Assembly: GCA_902772715.1 (NCBI GenBank)
Contig: CACYBT010000395.1
Span: forward strand, 1 to 7,530
Reading direction: 5' to 3'
Length of the DNA: 7,530 bases
Source: an uncultured Succinivibrio sp.
Lineage (GTDB): Bacteria; Pseudomonadota; Gammaproteobacteria; Enterobacterales; Succinivibrionaceae
The notes beneath the pieces were generated by a model. The model did not search any database. It was not told the DNA's origin and saw only the letters and a list, made by a program, of their open reading frames with translations. Made by a program: the position numbers and the translations under genes. Shown piece by piece: positions 1-6,497 of the stretch. How positions within the stretch are numbered: position 1 is the stretch's first letter; the number at the start of each line of letters is the position of its first letter.

Positions 1-17
1 ACAACAACATTTTCCAT
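1..17 (-). CDS. N-terminal start of an unidentified leftward gene (partial)
   Basis: Reading leftward, an ATG (bases 17-15) opens a frame that begins M-E-N-V-V and runs off the left edge. A good Shine-Dalgarno sequence, AGAGGT on the minus strand (bases 29-24), lies 6 bases before it, and this is the only reason to call a gene. Five codons are too few to name a product. It is divergent from the membrane glycosyltransferase-like gene at 277, so the two share the intergenic region of about 260 bases. A chance ribosome-binding-site match remains possible. Confidence 0.5.
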
Positions 18-276
18 ATCATCACCTCTTCATTCAAAATATAAGCTCAAATGGGCTACAAATCAATAGAATAAGTTTAATATATATGTAACATCGGTAT
101 ACCAAAAGCGCTCCTAGTTTTACTAACCGCATGAGAGGTAAAAGCATTAGTCACATTATTGAAGTAATATCAAAAACTCCAAGGATGCCTAAAAATGCTT
201 AAGCAACCATGTATGTTACTGATATAATACCTTAGTAGATCTTTTTTCTTCTCTGATTATGAGTTGTTAATTCCAA
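18..276. promoter_or_regulatory. AT-rich divergent intergenic region
   Basis: This is a non-coding stretch between the partial leftward gene and the rightward gene at 277. I see one strong rightward extended -10 promoter (220-228) and one perfect 10-base palindrome (196-205). No tRNA, repeat array or substantial ORF is evident. I could not pick a convincing leftward promoter: several TA-rich hexamers exist around 38-95, but none has a fitting -35. Confidence 0.5.
220..228 (+). promoter_or_regulatory. Extended -10 promoter for the DUF6056-like gene
   Basis: TGATATAAT is a perfect extended -10 element: TG, one base, then the TATAAT consensus at 223-228. The hexamer 17 bases upstream (200-205, TAAGCA) is a poor -35, as expected when an extended -10 is present. 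Transcription would start near 235, giving a leader of about 40 bases before the ATG at 277. The -35 position overlaps a perfect palindrome at 196-205, so a repressor or activator there is conceivable. Confidence 0.6.
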
Positions 277-1518
277 ATGTCAGTAGATAAGTTAATAACT
301 GAAAACAAAATAAAATGGCTGTTTGTCATTTCTTGTATTTTATATATTTTTACATTTAGAAACGTTATAAGACAGGAAGTGAGTGGTGATGACTGGTATT
401 ATGCCAATCAAAGTGAAGGACTTGCCTTTGCGCTTTTGCACTATGCAATCTGGTCTTCAAGGGTGATTATCGAATTTTTTATCCCTTTTTTCTGTAAGCA
501 TATTGTCTTATATAAAATTGTCTACACTTTAGCCCTGTTATCTCTACCATTTGCCATATATCTTGTTTGTAAATTACGCGGTTTATTAGGAATTTCTCTG
601 TCGTTTATAAGCGTATCCATGATCCCTTTTTATCAGACTACTTCTACGGGGGATATTTCAACCTCTTTAAACTATTTCTTTCCGTTGGTGGGATTGCTGT
701 GGATAGTAACCATCATTTCTGTAAAGAATCAGCAAAATCTTCAGCAAAAGTCCACATATTTTAGTTTTACTAATGTTTTTGGTTATTTATGTTTCCTTTT
801 ACTGCTGCTTTTTTCTTGTAATCAGGAGCAGGCGGCTCTTGCGGTTTTTTCTTTTTCTTTTCTCATGTCATGGGATGCTAAAAACAAACTGTACTGTTAT
901 ACCGCAATGGGGATAGCGTTTTTATCCATTATCTTTATTGTCACATGTCCTGGTAACGCTAACCGCGTTATCACAGAAACTGCGGCCCGTTTTCCAGAAT
1001 TTGCAGGATATACTCTTGTCGATAAGCTTTATCTGGGCGTCACCATTCTTATGGTAGAACTTGGTATTGATCATCAGAGTTTTTTGGCTTTTTATGTCTG
1101 CTGTCTTTTATGCTATGCAAAAATGAAACTGACAGGCAAGGCGATAGTATTGGCGGTATATGCCCTGCTCGTAATTTACGTTAAAACCATGCTAAAAGAT
1201 ATCGAACTTGAACATGATAACTGGACTACAGCCTATCCCTTTTACTTAAACTTTTTGATGCTTATTGAGGTACTGCTGCCGTTCTTTATTATATTTAAAA
1301 CTGGGTTTTCGTCTCAAGAGAGACTATTTATTTTATTATCCACACTTGTAAGTTATGGTCTGGTGATGGTCGTGGGGTTTTCTCCAACCGCTTTTGCTTC
1401 AGGTTCGAGAACTCTTATTTTTAGTGAATTTATTCTTATTCTTATGGGAATGTATACATTACAAAAAGCCATTAACCTTAAAACCCGTAACATGACAAAG
1501 CAGTCTGGTAGTATTTAA
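277..1518 (+). CDS. DUF6056-like polytopic membrane protein, putative GT-C glycosyltransferase
   Basis: This is a 413-residue, very hydrophobic protein with roughly ten membrane segments (first about residues 13-28; last about 381-397). It carries landmarks I associate with DUF6056/GT-C glycosyltransferases: an acidic pair D38-D39 in the first outward loop after TM1, a CNQEQ patch at 181-185 at the end of a membrane helix, a C-P-G-N-A-N-R motif at 224-230, and a late S-P-T...R element (369-378). Such proteins usually transfer a sugar from a polyprenyl-phosphate donor on the outer face of the inner membrane, to LPS, teichoic acid-like or other surface glycans. Donor and acceptor cannot be told from sequence. 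ATG 277 is the first start after an in-frame stop, but it has no clear Shine-Dalgarno sequence. No terminator is visible before the dehydrogenase gene 100 bases on. The gene appears monocistronic from its own promoter. It could instead be a generic membrane protein of unknown role. Confidence 0.7.
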   Translation: MSVDKLITENKIKWLFVISCILYIFTFRNVIRQEVSGDDWYYANQSEGLAFALLHYAIWSSRVIIEFFIPFFCKHIVLYKIVYTLALLSLPFAIYLVCKLRGLLGISLSFISVSMIPFYQTTSTGDISTSLNYFFPLVGLLWIVTIISVKNQQNLQQKSTYFSFTNVFGYLCFLLLLLFSCNQEQAALAVFSFSFLMSWDAKNKLYCYTAMGIAFLSIIFIVTCPGNANRVITETAARFPEFAGYTLVDKLYLGVTILMVELGIDHQSFLAFYVCCLLCYAKMKLTGKAIVLAVYALLVIYVKTMLKDIELEHDNWTTAYPFYLNFLMLIEVLLPFFIIFKTGFSSQERLFILLSTLVSYGLVMVVGFSPTAFASGSRTLIFSEFILILMGMYTLQKAINLKTRNMTKQSGSI

Positions 1519-1609
1519 GTCTTTTCTCAATTTTATGATTGGATAGTTTTTTGTGGTGTGTAATTTGTCTTGATAATAAAAATTGCACATTTCCCTTTTT
1601 GACATTTAC

Positions 1610-1613
1610 GGAG
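1610..1613 (+). promoter_or_regulatory. Shine-Dalgarno that fixes the dehydrogenase start
   Basis: GGAG sits 5 bases before ATG 1619. It decides the start: the open frame can be extended upstream to a TTG at 1583, but that codon has no ribosome-binding site, and family members start with a sequence like M-E-N-F-x-F-x-x-P-T. Confidence 0.75.
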
Positions 1614-1618
1614 TTGTT

Positions 1619-2851
1619 ATGGAGAATTTTGAGTTTCATCTGCCTACTCGTTATATTTTTGGTCAGGGAAGCGTTAAACGTACTGCCGAGGTTGTTAAAG
1701 AGTATGGTTACAAAAAGGTTATGATTGTTTATGGCTCCAATTATGCCAAAAGAAGCGGGCTTTTAGATGAAATCACCGCTCAGTTTAAAAATCTTAATCT
1801 TGAATATACGCTTTTAGGCGGAGTAAAACCTAATCCACGTGCCGATCTGGTGTATGCCGGTATCAAACAGGGCATTGATGAAGGAATTGATTTTCTTTTG
1901 GCTGTAGGTGGCGGCAGTGTTATTGATACCGCCAAAGCCATTGCCATTGGTATCAAAGATCAAGAACACGATTTTTTTGATTTCTACCTAAGAGTACGTA
2001 AACCTCTTGATGCTTTAAAGGTGGGCTGTGTACTTACCATTCCGGCTGCAGGTTCCGAGAGCTCAATATCCTCGGTTATTGAAAAGGTTGTTGATGGCAA
2101 GAACATGAAATGCGGTCTTGGGACTCCTTTATTCAGACCTCTTTTTGCCATTATGGATCCTACTTTAACCTATACGCTTCCAGCCTATGAGACCGCCTGC
2201 GGTATTACCGATATGATGGCACACATCATGGAGCGTTACTTTACAAATTCTAAGGGTGTGGATGTCACCGATGAAATGTGTGAAGGGCTTTTGCGAGCCA
2301 TTATTGAAAATGCAGCCACGGTACTGCGTGATCCTTCTGATTATAATGCGCGGGCTAATATCATGTGGGCGGGAGCCTTGGCTCATAATAATCTTTTGGG
2401 GGTAGATAGAGAACAGGATTGGGCTACCCACCATTTAGAGCATCAGTTATCTGCTCTCTATGATGTTGCTCATGGCGCAGGTCTGGCCGTGATGTTTCCT
2501 GCCTGGATGGAGTATGTCTATAGTCATGATGTCATGCGCTTTGCTAAATTTGCTCACCGTATTTTTAATATTCCACTTGATTTTGAAGACCCTTCTCATA
2601 CAGCACAACAGGGTATAAGTGCCTTGCGTGCCTTTTTCGCCTCAATTCATATGCCGCTATCATTTGCTGATATAGATGCGCATGAGGACGATATTCCGAA
2701 GATGCTGTCGATGCTCGGGGTAGATGATAAGGAACACGCTGAGGGTAAATTTATGGTGTTATATCGCAGTGACTGCGAAAAGATCTATATGAATGCCGTA
2801 AATTATGGGAAAAAAATTAAAACAGGAGCGGTTAGGTGTCTTACTTTGTAA
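1619..2851 (+). CDS. Iron-dependent alcohol dehydrogenase (BDH/YqhD-like)
   Basis: This 410-residue group III (iron-type) alcohol dehydrogenase is close to the family's usual 385-400. The N-terminal half is the nucleotide-binding domain, with the start signature F-x-x-P-T-R-x-x-F-G-x-G (residues 4-17) and the GGGS pyrophosphate-binding loop at 97-100, followed by V-I-D-T-A-K. The C-terminal helical domain carries the predicted metal ligands D198, H202, H271 and H285, in the spacing seen in FucO and YqhD (the last two 14 apart), plus the conserved H275 of HQLSA. Known relatives are cytosolic NAD(P)H enzymes that reduce aldehydes (butanal, acetaldehyde, methylglyoxal-type) to alcohols. Here it may re-oxidise NAD(P)H during fermentation; the cofactor and substrate are not determinable. 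It stands alone: the previous gene ends 100 bases upstream and a terminator follows directly. A weak -10-like GATAAT lies at 1572-1577, without a good -35. All key residues are intact. Confidence 0.9.
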   Translation: MENFEFHLPTRYIFGQGSVKRTAEVVKEYGYKKVMIVYGSNYAKRSGLLDEITAQFKNLNLEYTLLGGVKPNPRADLVYAGIKQGIDEGIDFLLAVGGGSVIDTAKAIAIGIKDQEHDFFDFYLRVRKPLDALKVGCVLTIPAAGSESSISSVIEKVVDGKNMKCGLGTPLFRPLFAIMDPTLTYTLPAYETACGITDMMAHIMERYFTNSKGVDVTDEMCEGLLRAIIENAATVLRDPSDYNARANIMWAGALAHNNLLGVDREQDWATHHLEHQLSALYDVAHGAGLAVMFPAWMEYVYSHDVMRFAKFAHRIFNIPLDFEDPSHTAQQGISALRAFFASIHMPLSFADIDAHEDDIPKMLSMLGVDDKEHAEGKFMVLYRSDCEKIYMNAVNYGKKIKTGAVRCLTL

Positions 2852-2859
2852 TTTTTGAG

Positions 2860-2875
2860 AAGGCACGGCCTTTTT
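2860..2875 (+). terminator. Short intrinsic terminator after the dehydrogenase gene
   Basis: AAGGC (2860-2864), a three-base loop and GCCTT (2868-2872) form a compact hairpin, and T2871-T2875 supply a run of five Ts. It begins 9 bases after the stop codon at 2851. The T-run is only on the plus strand, so it should end rightward transcription before it enters the convergent permease gene. The stem is only 5 bp, so termination may be partial. Confidence 0.6.
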
Positions 2876-2890
2876 GACAGAGCTTTGACA

Positions 2891-2912
2891 TGGCCTAACA
2901 TGTTTTAGGCCA
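2891..2912. repeat. 8-bp inverted repeat between convergent genes
   Basis: TGGCCTAA (2891-2898) and TTAGGCCA (2905-2912) are perfect inverted arms around a 6-base loop. The right arm contains the last codons and TAA stop of the leftward permease gene. A folded RNA from either strand would form the hairpin. Neither strand has the T-run of a canonical intrinsic terminator, so it may instead stabilise 3' ends or act as a weak bidirectional stop. Confidence 0.55.
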
Positions 2913-3861
2913 CGAAAAAGAAAAATACCGGAAAGATAACTATAAGGTAAATGGCTGTGGTCATAATAAAGGAGGCCAGGGCCAGATCGACATTTAATTT
3001 ATAGAGTCTTGAGGCAATCACTGCATTAATAGCGGTAGGCGCCAAAGCCGAGACTAAAAGCGTATTTTTTAGAACCGCAGAGTCAAAGAGCAACTTACAG
3101 ATGATAAAGATGGCAAGTGGCACAATCACGAAACGTATGATGCACAGATCCCATACTTTTCCGTAATAGGAGGCGGTTCTTTTAAAACTTATGAGATAGC
3201 CAACAGGTACCAAGGCGGTCCAGGCACCAAAATGCACTAAAAAAGAAAATACCGGACTTAAATATGAAGGTCTTGGTACTGCATAAAAGTTAAGCATAAG
3301 TCCTAAGGCTATACCCACCACACTCATCTGATTTAAGGAAATGAATTTTTTTAAAAGCTCCTTTAGATTATAGGTTCTTTTCTTGCCATGTGAATCATAT
3401 TTATCTCGATAATACTGAGCAAGCGGAAAGCATAGAAGAACCAGTAGCACCGTCTGACAGGAGGCAATGATCTGTGTATAGGCAAAGCCGCTTTCACTGT
3501 ACAGAATAAAGGCACAGACACCGCCTAAAGTTCCGATATTCGAGAGCATGGCACTCATGATGTATGCCCCATGATCAAGGATCTCCCGGTGTCTTTTGGC
3601 AAAGGTATAGGCGGCCACAATTCCTGGGAAAATCACCACAAAAAAGCCAATGGGAATAAGATAGATACAGTCAAAGGTGAGGGGGAGTACCCAGAAGGCT
3701 AGAAGAGTCTGCAGTGAATACACCAGTATCACGTTAAACTTGATGATAAAATTGGCTGTTTTATCCTGCATAAGTGCGCATTTTTGCAGAATGTATCCCA
3801 CGATAAGCGGAAGAATAAGATCGGTTATGACAAATAGCACACGGTAGGATTCTTCAGGCAT
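2905..3861 (-). CDS. AEC (auxin efflux carrier) family permease
   Basis: This 318-residue integral inner-membrane protein has about ten hydrophobic segments in two halves, separated by a charged loop near 150-172 (Y-R-D-K-Y-D-S-H-G-K-K-R). The first-half motif S-N-I-G-T-L-G-G (107-114) and the second-half A-P-T-A-I-N-A (274-280), followed by a loop with N290 and D292, are the paired signature regions of AEC/bile-acid-type transporters. Bacterial AEC members include malate and malonate carriers (MleP, MdcF) and many of unknown substrate. A role in organic-acid movement would fit the neighbouring fermentation genes, but that is inference. I chose ATG 3861. An in-frame TTG at 3909 would add 16 residues, but it lies within the promoter's -10 hexamer and so should not be transcribed as a full codon. 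The gene is divergent from pflB and convergent with the dehydrogenase, with 53 bases between the two stop codons. Confidence 0.85.
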   Translation of the reverse strand: MPEESYRVLFVITDLILPLIVGYILQKCALMQDKTANFIIKFNVILVYSLQTLLAFWVLPLTFDCIYLIPIGFFVVIFPGIVAAYTFAKRHREILDHGAYIMSAMLSNIGTLGGVCAFILYSESGFAYTQIIASCQTVLLVLLCFPLAQYYRDKYDSHGKKRTYNLKELLKKFISLNQMSVVGIALGLMLNFYAVPRPSYLSPVFSFLVHFGAWTALVPVGYLISFKRTASYYGKVWDLCIIRFVIVPLAIFIICKLLFDSAVLKNTLLVSALAPTAINAVIASRLYKLNVDLALASFIMTTAIYLIVIFPVFFFFVA

Positions 3862-3908
3862 GATATTTCCCGTAATTACCTTCAAAAATAGTATGTTTAA
3901 GTTCGGCA

Positions 3909-3917
3909 ATTATAGCA
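3909..3917 (-). promoter_or_regulatory. Extended -10 promoter of the AEC permease gene
   Basis: On the minus strand the sequence TGCTATAAT is a perfect extended -10 element, with TATAAT on bases 3914-3909. Transcription would start near 3902, about 40 bases before ATG 3861. No good -35 is seen 16-18 bases further upstream, which an extended -10 can tolerate. This element rules out the TTG codon at 3909 as the translation start. Confidence 0.6.
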
Positions 3918-4096
3918 AATATTACGGTGATGAAGAGCATAAACTACTGAGATATTTTCTTTAAATAAACTTTATTTACCTCATTATTAAAGTCAATTTA
4001 TAAAACTTATTCAGAAATATAAAATTATTTTTCTTTAAAATGTCCTTTTAGAATGCGACATTCTCCATAACCTGCTTTTTTTGGTTATTTTACCTA

Positions 4097-4125
4097 TTTA
4101 AAAAATGTGATGTAGCCGATATAAT
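4097..4125 (+). promoter_or_regulatory. pflB promoter
   Basis: TTTAAA (4097-4102, 4 of 6 match to the -35 consensus), a 17-base spacer and a perfect TATAAT (4120-4125) form a good sigma-70 promoter. The start would be near 4132, giving a leader of about 56 bases that ends in a strong TAGGAG ribosome-binding site (4177-4182), 5 bases before ATG 4188. The palindrome TGACATGTCA at 4127-4136 straddles the predicted start site. Confidence 0.65.
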
Positions 4126-4187
4126 CTGACATGTCAAAAGACAAATAAAAGCATATTTAGATTTTTTCATTTTATTTAGGAGTTTAC

Positions 4188-6434
4188 ATGAAAGAGCAAT
4201 GGCGTGGTTTCAAAGGAACCCATTGGACCTCTGACGTTAACGTAAGAGATTTCGTACAGCAAAACTACACACAGTATGATGGTGATGCCTCCTTCTTAGA
4301 GGGACCAACAGCTGCTACTAATACGTTATGGGCTAAACTCTCTGAATTGCAGAAACAGGAGCGCGCCAAAGGTGGAGTTCTTGATATGGAAACCGAGGTT
4401 GTATCAGGTATTACCGCCTATGGACCAGGTTATATCGATGAGTCTACCAAGGATTTAGAAAAGATCGTCGGTCTGCAGACAGATAAACCATTAAAGCGTG
4501 CTTTCATGCCATATGGTGGTATAAAAATGGCTCAGGAAGCCTGCACTACCAATGGTTATACCCCAAATCCAAAATTTGAACAGATTTTCAACGAGTACCA
4601 CAAGACTCATAATCAGGCCGTATTTGATGCTTATACCCCTGAGATGAGACTCGTGCGTAAGAACAAGATTTTAACCGGCCTTCCAGATACCTATGGCCGT
4701 GGCCGTATTGTAGGCGACTATCGCCGTGTAGCCTTGTACGGTATTGATTTTCTTATCAAGAAAAAGCAGGAAGATCTTGCTAACTGCGGCTGCGGCGTGA
4801 TGGTGGATGATGTTATTCGTCAGCGCGAGGAGTTAGCCGAGCAGATTAAAGCCTTAAAGGCTATGAAAGAGATGGCTTTATCCTATGGTTATGACATCAA
4901 AGATCCTGCTAATAACGCACGCGAGGCTGTACAGTGGCTGTATTTTGGCTATCTTGCCGCTATCAAGACCCAGAATGGCGCAGCCATGTCCATCGGTCGT
5001 ATCTCTACATTCCTTGATATCTATATCAGCCGTGATCTTAAAGAAGGTACCTTAACCGAGAGTGAGGCTCAGGAATTAATCGATCATCTCGTCATGAAAC
5101 TGCGTATGGTCAAATTTGCCCGTATTCCATCCTATCAGCAGTTGTTCTCAGGTGATCCAGTGTGGGCTACCCTTGAGGTTGCAGGTTTTGGTATGGATGG
5201 TCGTCATATGGTTACTAAGAATGACTACCGTTTCTTGCATACTCTTGAAAACATGGGCCCATCTCCAGAGCCAAATCTGACTGTGCTTTATACCAAGAAA
5301 CTGCCTAAAAACTTCCGTGACTATGCCGCTAAGATTTCTATTGATACTTCATCCATCCAGTATGAGAATGATGATGTAATGCGCGTGGAGTGGGGTGATG
5401 ACTATTCTATCTGCTGTTGCGTGTCTGCAACACAGACCGGTAAGGAGATGCAGTTCTTCGGTGCCCGTGCCAACCTTGCCAAGGCTCTTTTGTACGCCAT
5501 GAATGGTGGTATTGATGTGAAGACCCGTATGCAGGTAGGTCCAAGATTACCTAAGATCACTTCTGAATATCTTGATTATGATGAGGTGATGACCAACTAT
5601 GATCTCGTTATGGATTGGCTTGCAGGTCTGTATGTCAACACTCTAAACCTCATTCAGTATATGCATGACAAATACTACTATGAGGCTGCTGAGATGGCTC
5701 TTATCGATACTGATGTGCGTCGTACTTTTGCTACCGGTATTGCCGGCTTCTCACATGTGGTTGATTCTCTTAGTGCCATCAAGTATGCCAAGGTTAAGCC
5801 AATTCGCGACGATGATGGTGTTACCCGTGATTTTGAAATTGAGGGTGATTTCCCACGCTATGGTAACGATGATGACAGAGCCGATGAGATTGCAGTATGG
5901 CTGCTTAAGACCTTTATGACCAAGTTAAAGAAACACCATACCTATCGTAACTCAGAGCCTACCACTTCGATTCTTACTATTACCTCCAATGTGGTTTATG
6001 GTAAGGCTACTGGTGCTCTACCTGACGGACGTAAGGCTGGTGAGCCATTATCTCCTGGTGCTAACCCATCATACGGTGCTGAGAAGAATGGTCTTTTGGC
6101 CTCATTGAATTCAGTGGCTAAACTGCCATATGAGTATGCTTTAGATGGTATTTCCAACACCCAGACTATCTCACCTGATGCTTTAGGTCACTCTGAGGAT
6201 GAACGTGTTCAGAACCTCGTGAATGTGATGGATGGCTACTTTGAGCGCGGTGCTCACCACCTCAATGTTAATGTGTTTGGTACAGAAAAACTGCAGGATG
6301 CTATGGAGCACCCAGAGAAGCCTGAGTATGCCAATTTCACCATTCGTGTGTCAGGATATGCAGTTAAATTTATTGATCTTACCCGTGAACAGCAGCTGGA
6401 TGTTATTTCCAGAACCTGTCATAAGGCCATGTAA
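4188..6434 (+). CDS. pflB: Pyruvate formate-lyase (formate C-acetyltransferase)
   Basis: This 748-residue cytosolic glycyl-radical enzyme converts pyruvate and CoA to acetyl-CoA and formate without oxygen. It aligns from memory with E. coli PflB (760 residues) end to end, starting W-x-G-F and V-N-V-R-D-F near the N-terminus. The active-site cysteine pair is C410-C411, here preceded by a third cysteine, C409, where E. coli has alanine. The glycyl-radical loop R-V-S-G-Y-A-V (720-726) has G723 as the radical residue, and the C-terminus (L-T-x-E-Q-Q-x-D-V-I-x-R-T) is intact. The stretch after the cysteines reads S-A-T-Q-T-G rather than the S-P-M-I-V-G of E. coli. Start: ATG 4188 has a strong TAGGAG site, and the N-terminus is about 8 residues shorter than E. 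coli's. The adjacent activase gene favours pflB over a tdcE-type ketobutyrate lyase. The codon choice (CGT, CCA, GGT) looks like that of a highly expressed gene. No focA formate-channel gene lies upstream; an AEC permease is divergent instead. Confidence 0.96.
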   Translation: MKEQWRGFKGTHWTSDVNVRDFVQQNYTQYDGDASFLEGPTAATNTLWAKLSELQKQERAKGGVLDMETEVVSGITAYGPGYIDESTKDLEKIVGLQTDKPLKRAFMPYGGIKMAQEACTTNGYTPNPKFEQIFNEYHKTHNQAVFDAYTPEMRLVRKNKILTGLPDTYGRGRIVGDYRRVALYGIDFLIKKKQEDLANCGCGVMVDDVIRQREELAEQIKALKAMKEMALSYGYDIKDPANNAREAVQWLYFGYLAAIKTQNGAAMSIGRISTFLDIYISRDLKEGTLTESEAQELIDHLVMKLRMVKFARIPSYQQLFSGDPVWATLEVAGFGMDGRHMVTKNDYRFLHTLENMGPSPEPNLTVLYTKKLPKNFRDYAAKISIDTSSIQYENDDVMRVEWGDDYSICCCVSATQTGKEMQFFGARANLAKALLYAMNGGIDVKTRMQVGPRLPKITSEYLDYDEVMTNYDLVMDWLAGLYVNTLNLIQYMHDKYYYEAAEMALIDTDVRRTFATGIAGFSHVVDSLSAIKYAKVKPIRDDDGVTRDFEIEGDFPRYGNDDDRADEIAVWLLKTFMTKLKKHHTYRNSEPTTSILTITSNVVYGKATGALPDGRKAGEPLSPGANPSYGAEKNGLLASLNSVAKLPYEYALDGISNTQTISPDALGHSEDERVQNLVNVMDGYFERGAHHLNVNVFGTEKLQDAMEHPEKPEYANFTIRVSGYAVKFIDLTREQQLDVISRTCHKAM

Positions 6435-6449
6435 GTTTAATTTTTAATG

Positions 6450-6455
6450 TATAAT
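6450..6455 (+). promoter_or_regulatory. Possible -10 of a separate pflA promoter
   Basis: A perfect TATAAT lies between the pflB stop and pflA, directly against the 5' arm of the terminator hairpin. A start about 6-7 bases downstream (near 6462) would fall inside that arm, so such transcripts could not form the full terminator. No recognisable -35 is present 15-19 bases upstream, and TATAAT arises easily in AT-rich spacers, so this is tentative. Confidence 0.35.
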
Positions 6456-6486
6456 AAAGGGTACTTTTGTGGTGCCCTTTTTTTTT
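6456..6486 (+). terminator. Strong intrinsic terminator between pflB and pflA
   Basis: AAAGGGTAC (6456-6464) pairs with GTGCCCTTT (6472-6480) as a 9-bp stem with one G-U pair and a 7-base loop. A run of nine Ts (6478-6486) follows. It starts 21 bases after the pflB stop. It should sharply reduce readthrough into pflA, so activase would be made in much smaller amounts than its target enzyme unless pflA has its own promoter. Confidence 0.88.
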
Positions 6487-6497
6487 GATGGTGAATT

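Larger units (their letters stand above)
3862..4187. promoter_or_regulatory. Divergent AEC/pflB control region
   Basis: This 326-base, strongly AT-rich non-coding region holds the permease promoter (leftward) and the pflB promoter (rightward). It contains four inverted repeats: TAAATAAA-C-TTTATTTA (3962-3978), AGAATG-CGA-CATTCT (4050-4064), ATAACC-N10-GGTTAT (4067-4088) and TGACATGTCA (4127-4136). Known pfl operons are controlled by FNR and ArcA, but I see no convincing FNR box (TTGAT-N4-ATCAA). The palindromes are candidate operators only. No ORF or RNA gene is supported. Confidence 0.55.

Noticed and set aside
1583..1618. TTG start giving a dehydrogenase 12 residues longer
   Set aside because: No ribosome-binding site precedes it, while ATG 1619 has GGAG at the right distance and gives the usual family N-terminus.
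2165..2434. Minus-strand open frame of 89 codons within the dehydrogenase gene
   Set aside because: It lies entirely within a well-supported gene, shows no recognisable domain, and looks like an antisense shadow.
4106..4121. TGTGA resembling a CRP half-site upstream of pflB
   Set aside because: The second half (TCACA) is missing, and the position lies between the -35 and -10 hexamers, unsuited to activation.
5665..5919. Alternative-frame open frame within pflB
   Set aside because: It is embedded in a highly conserved enzyme gene; its translation is a frame-shifted copy without family features.
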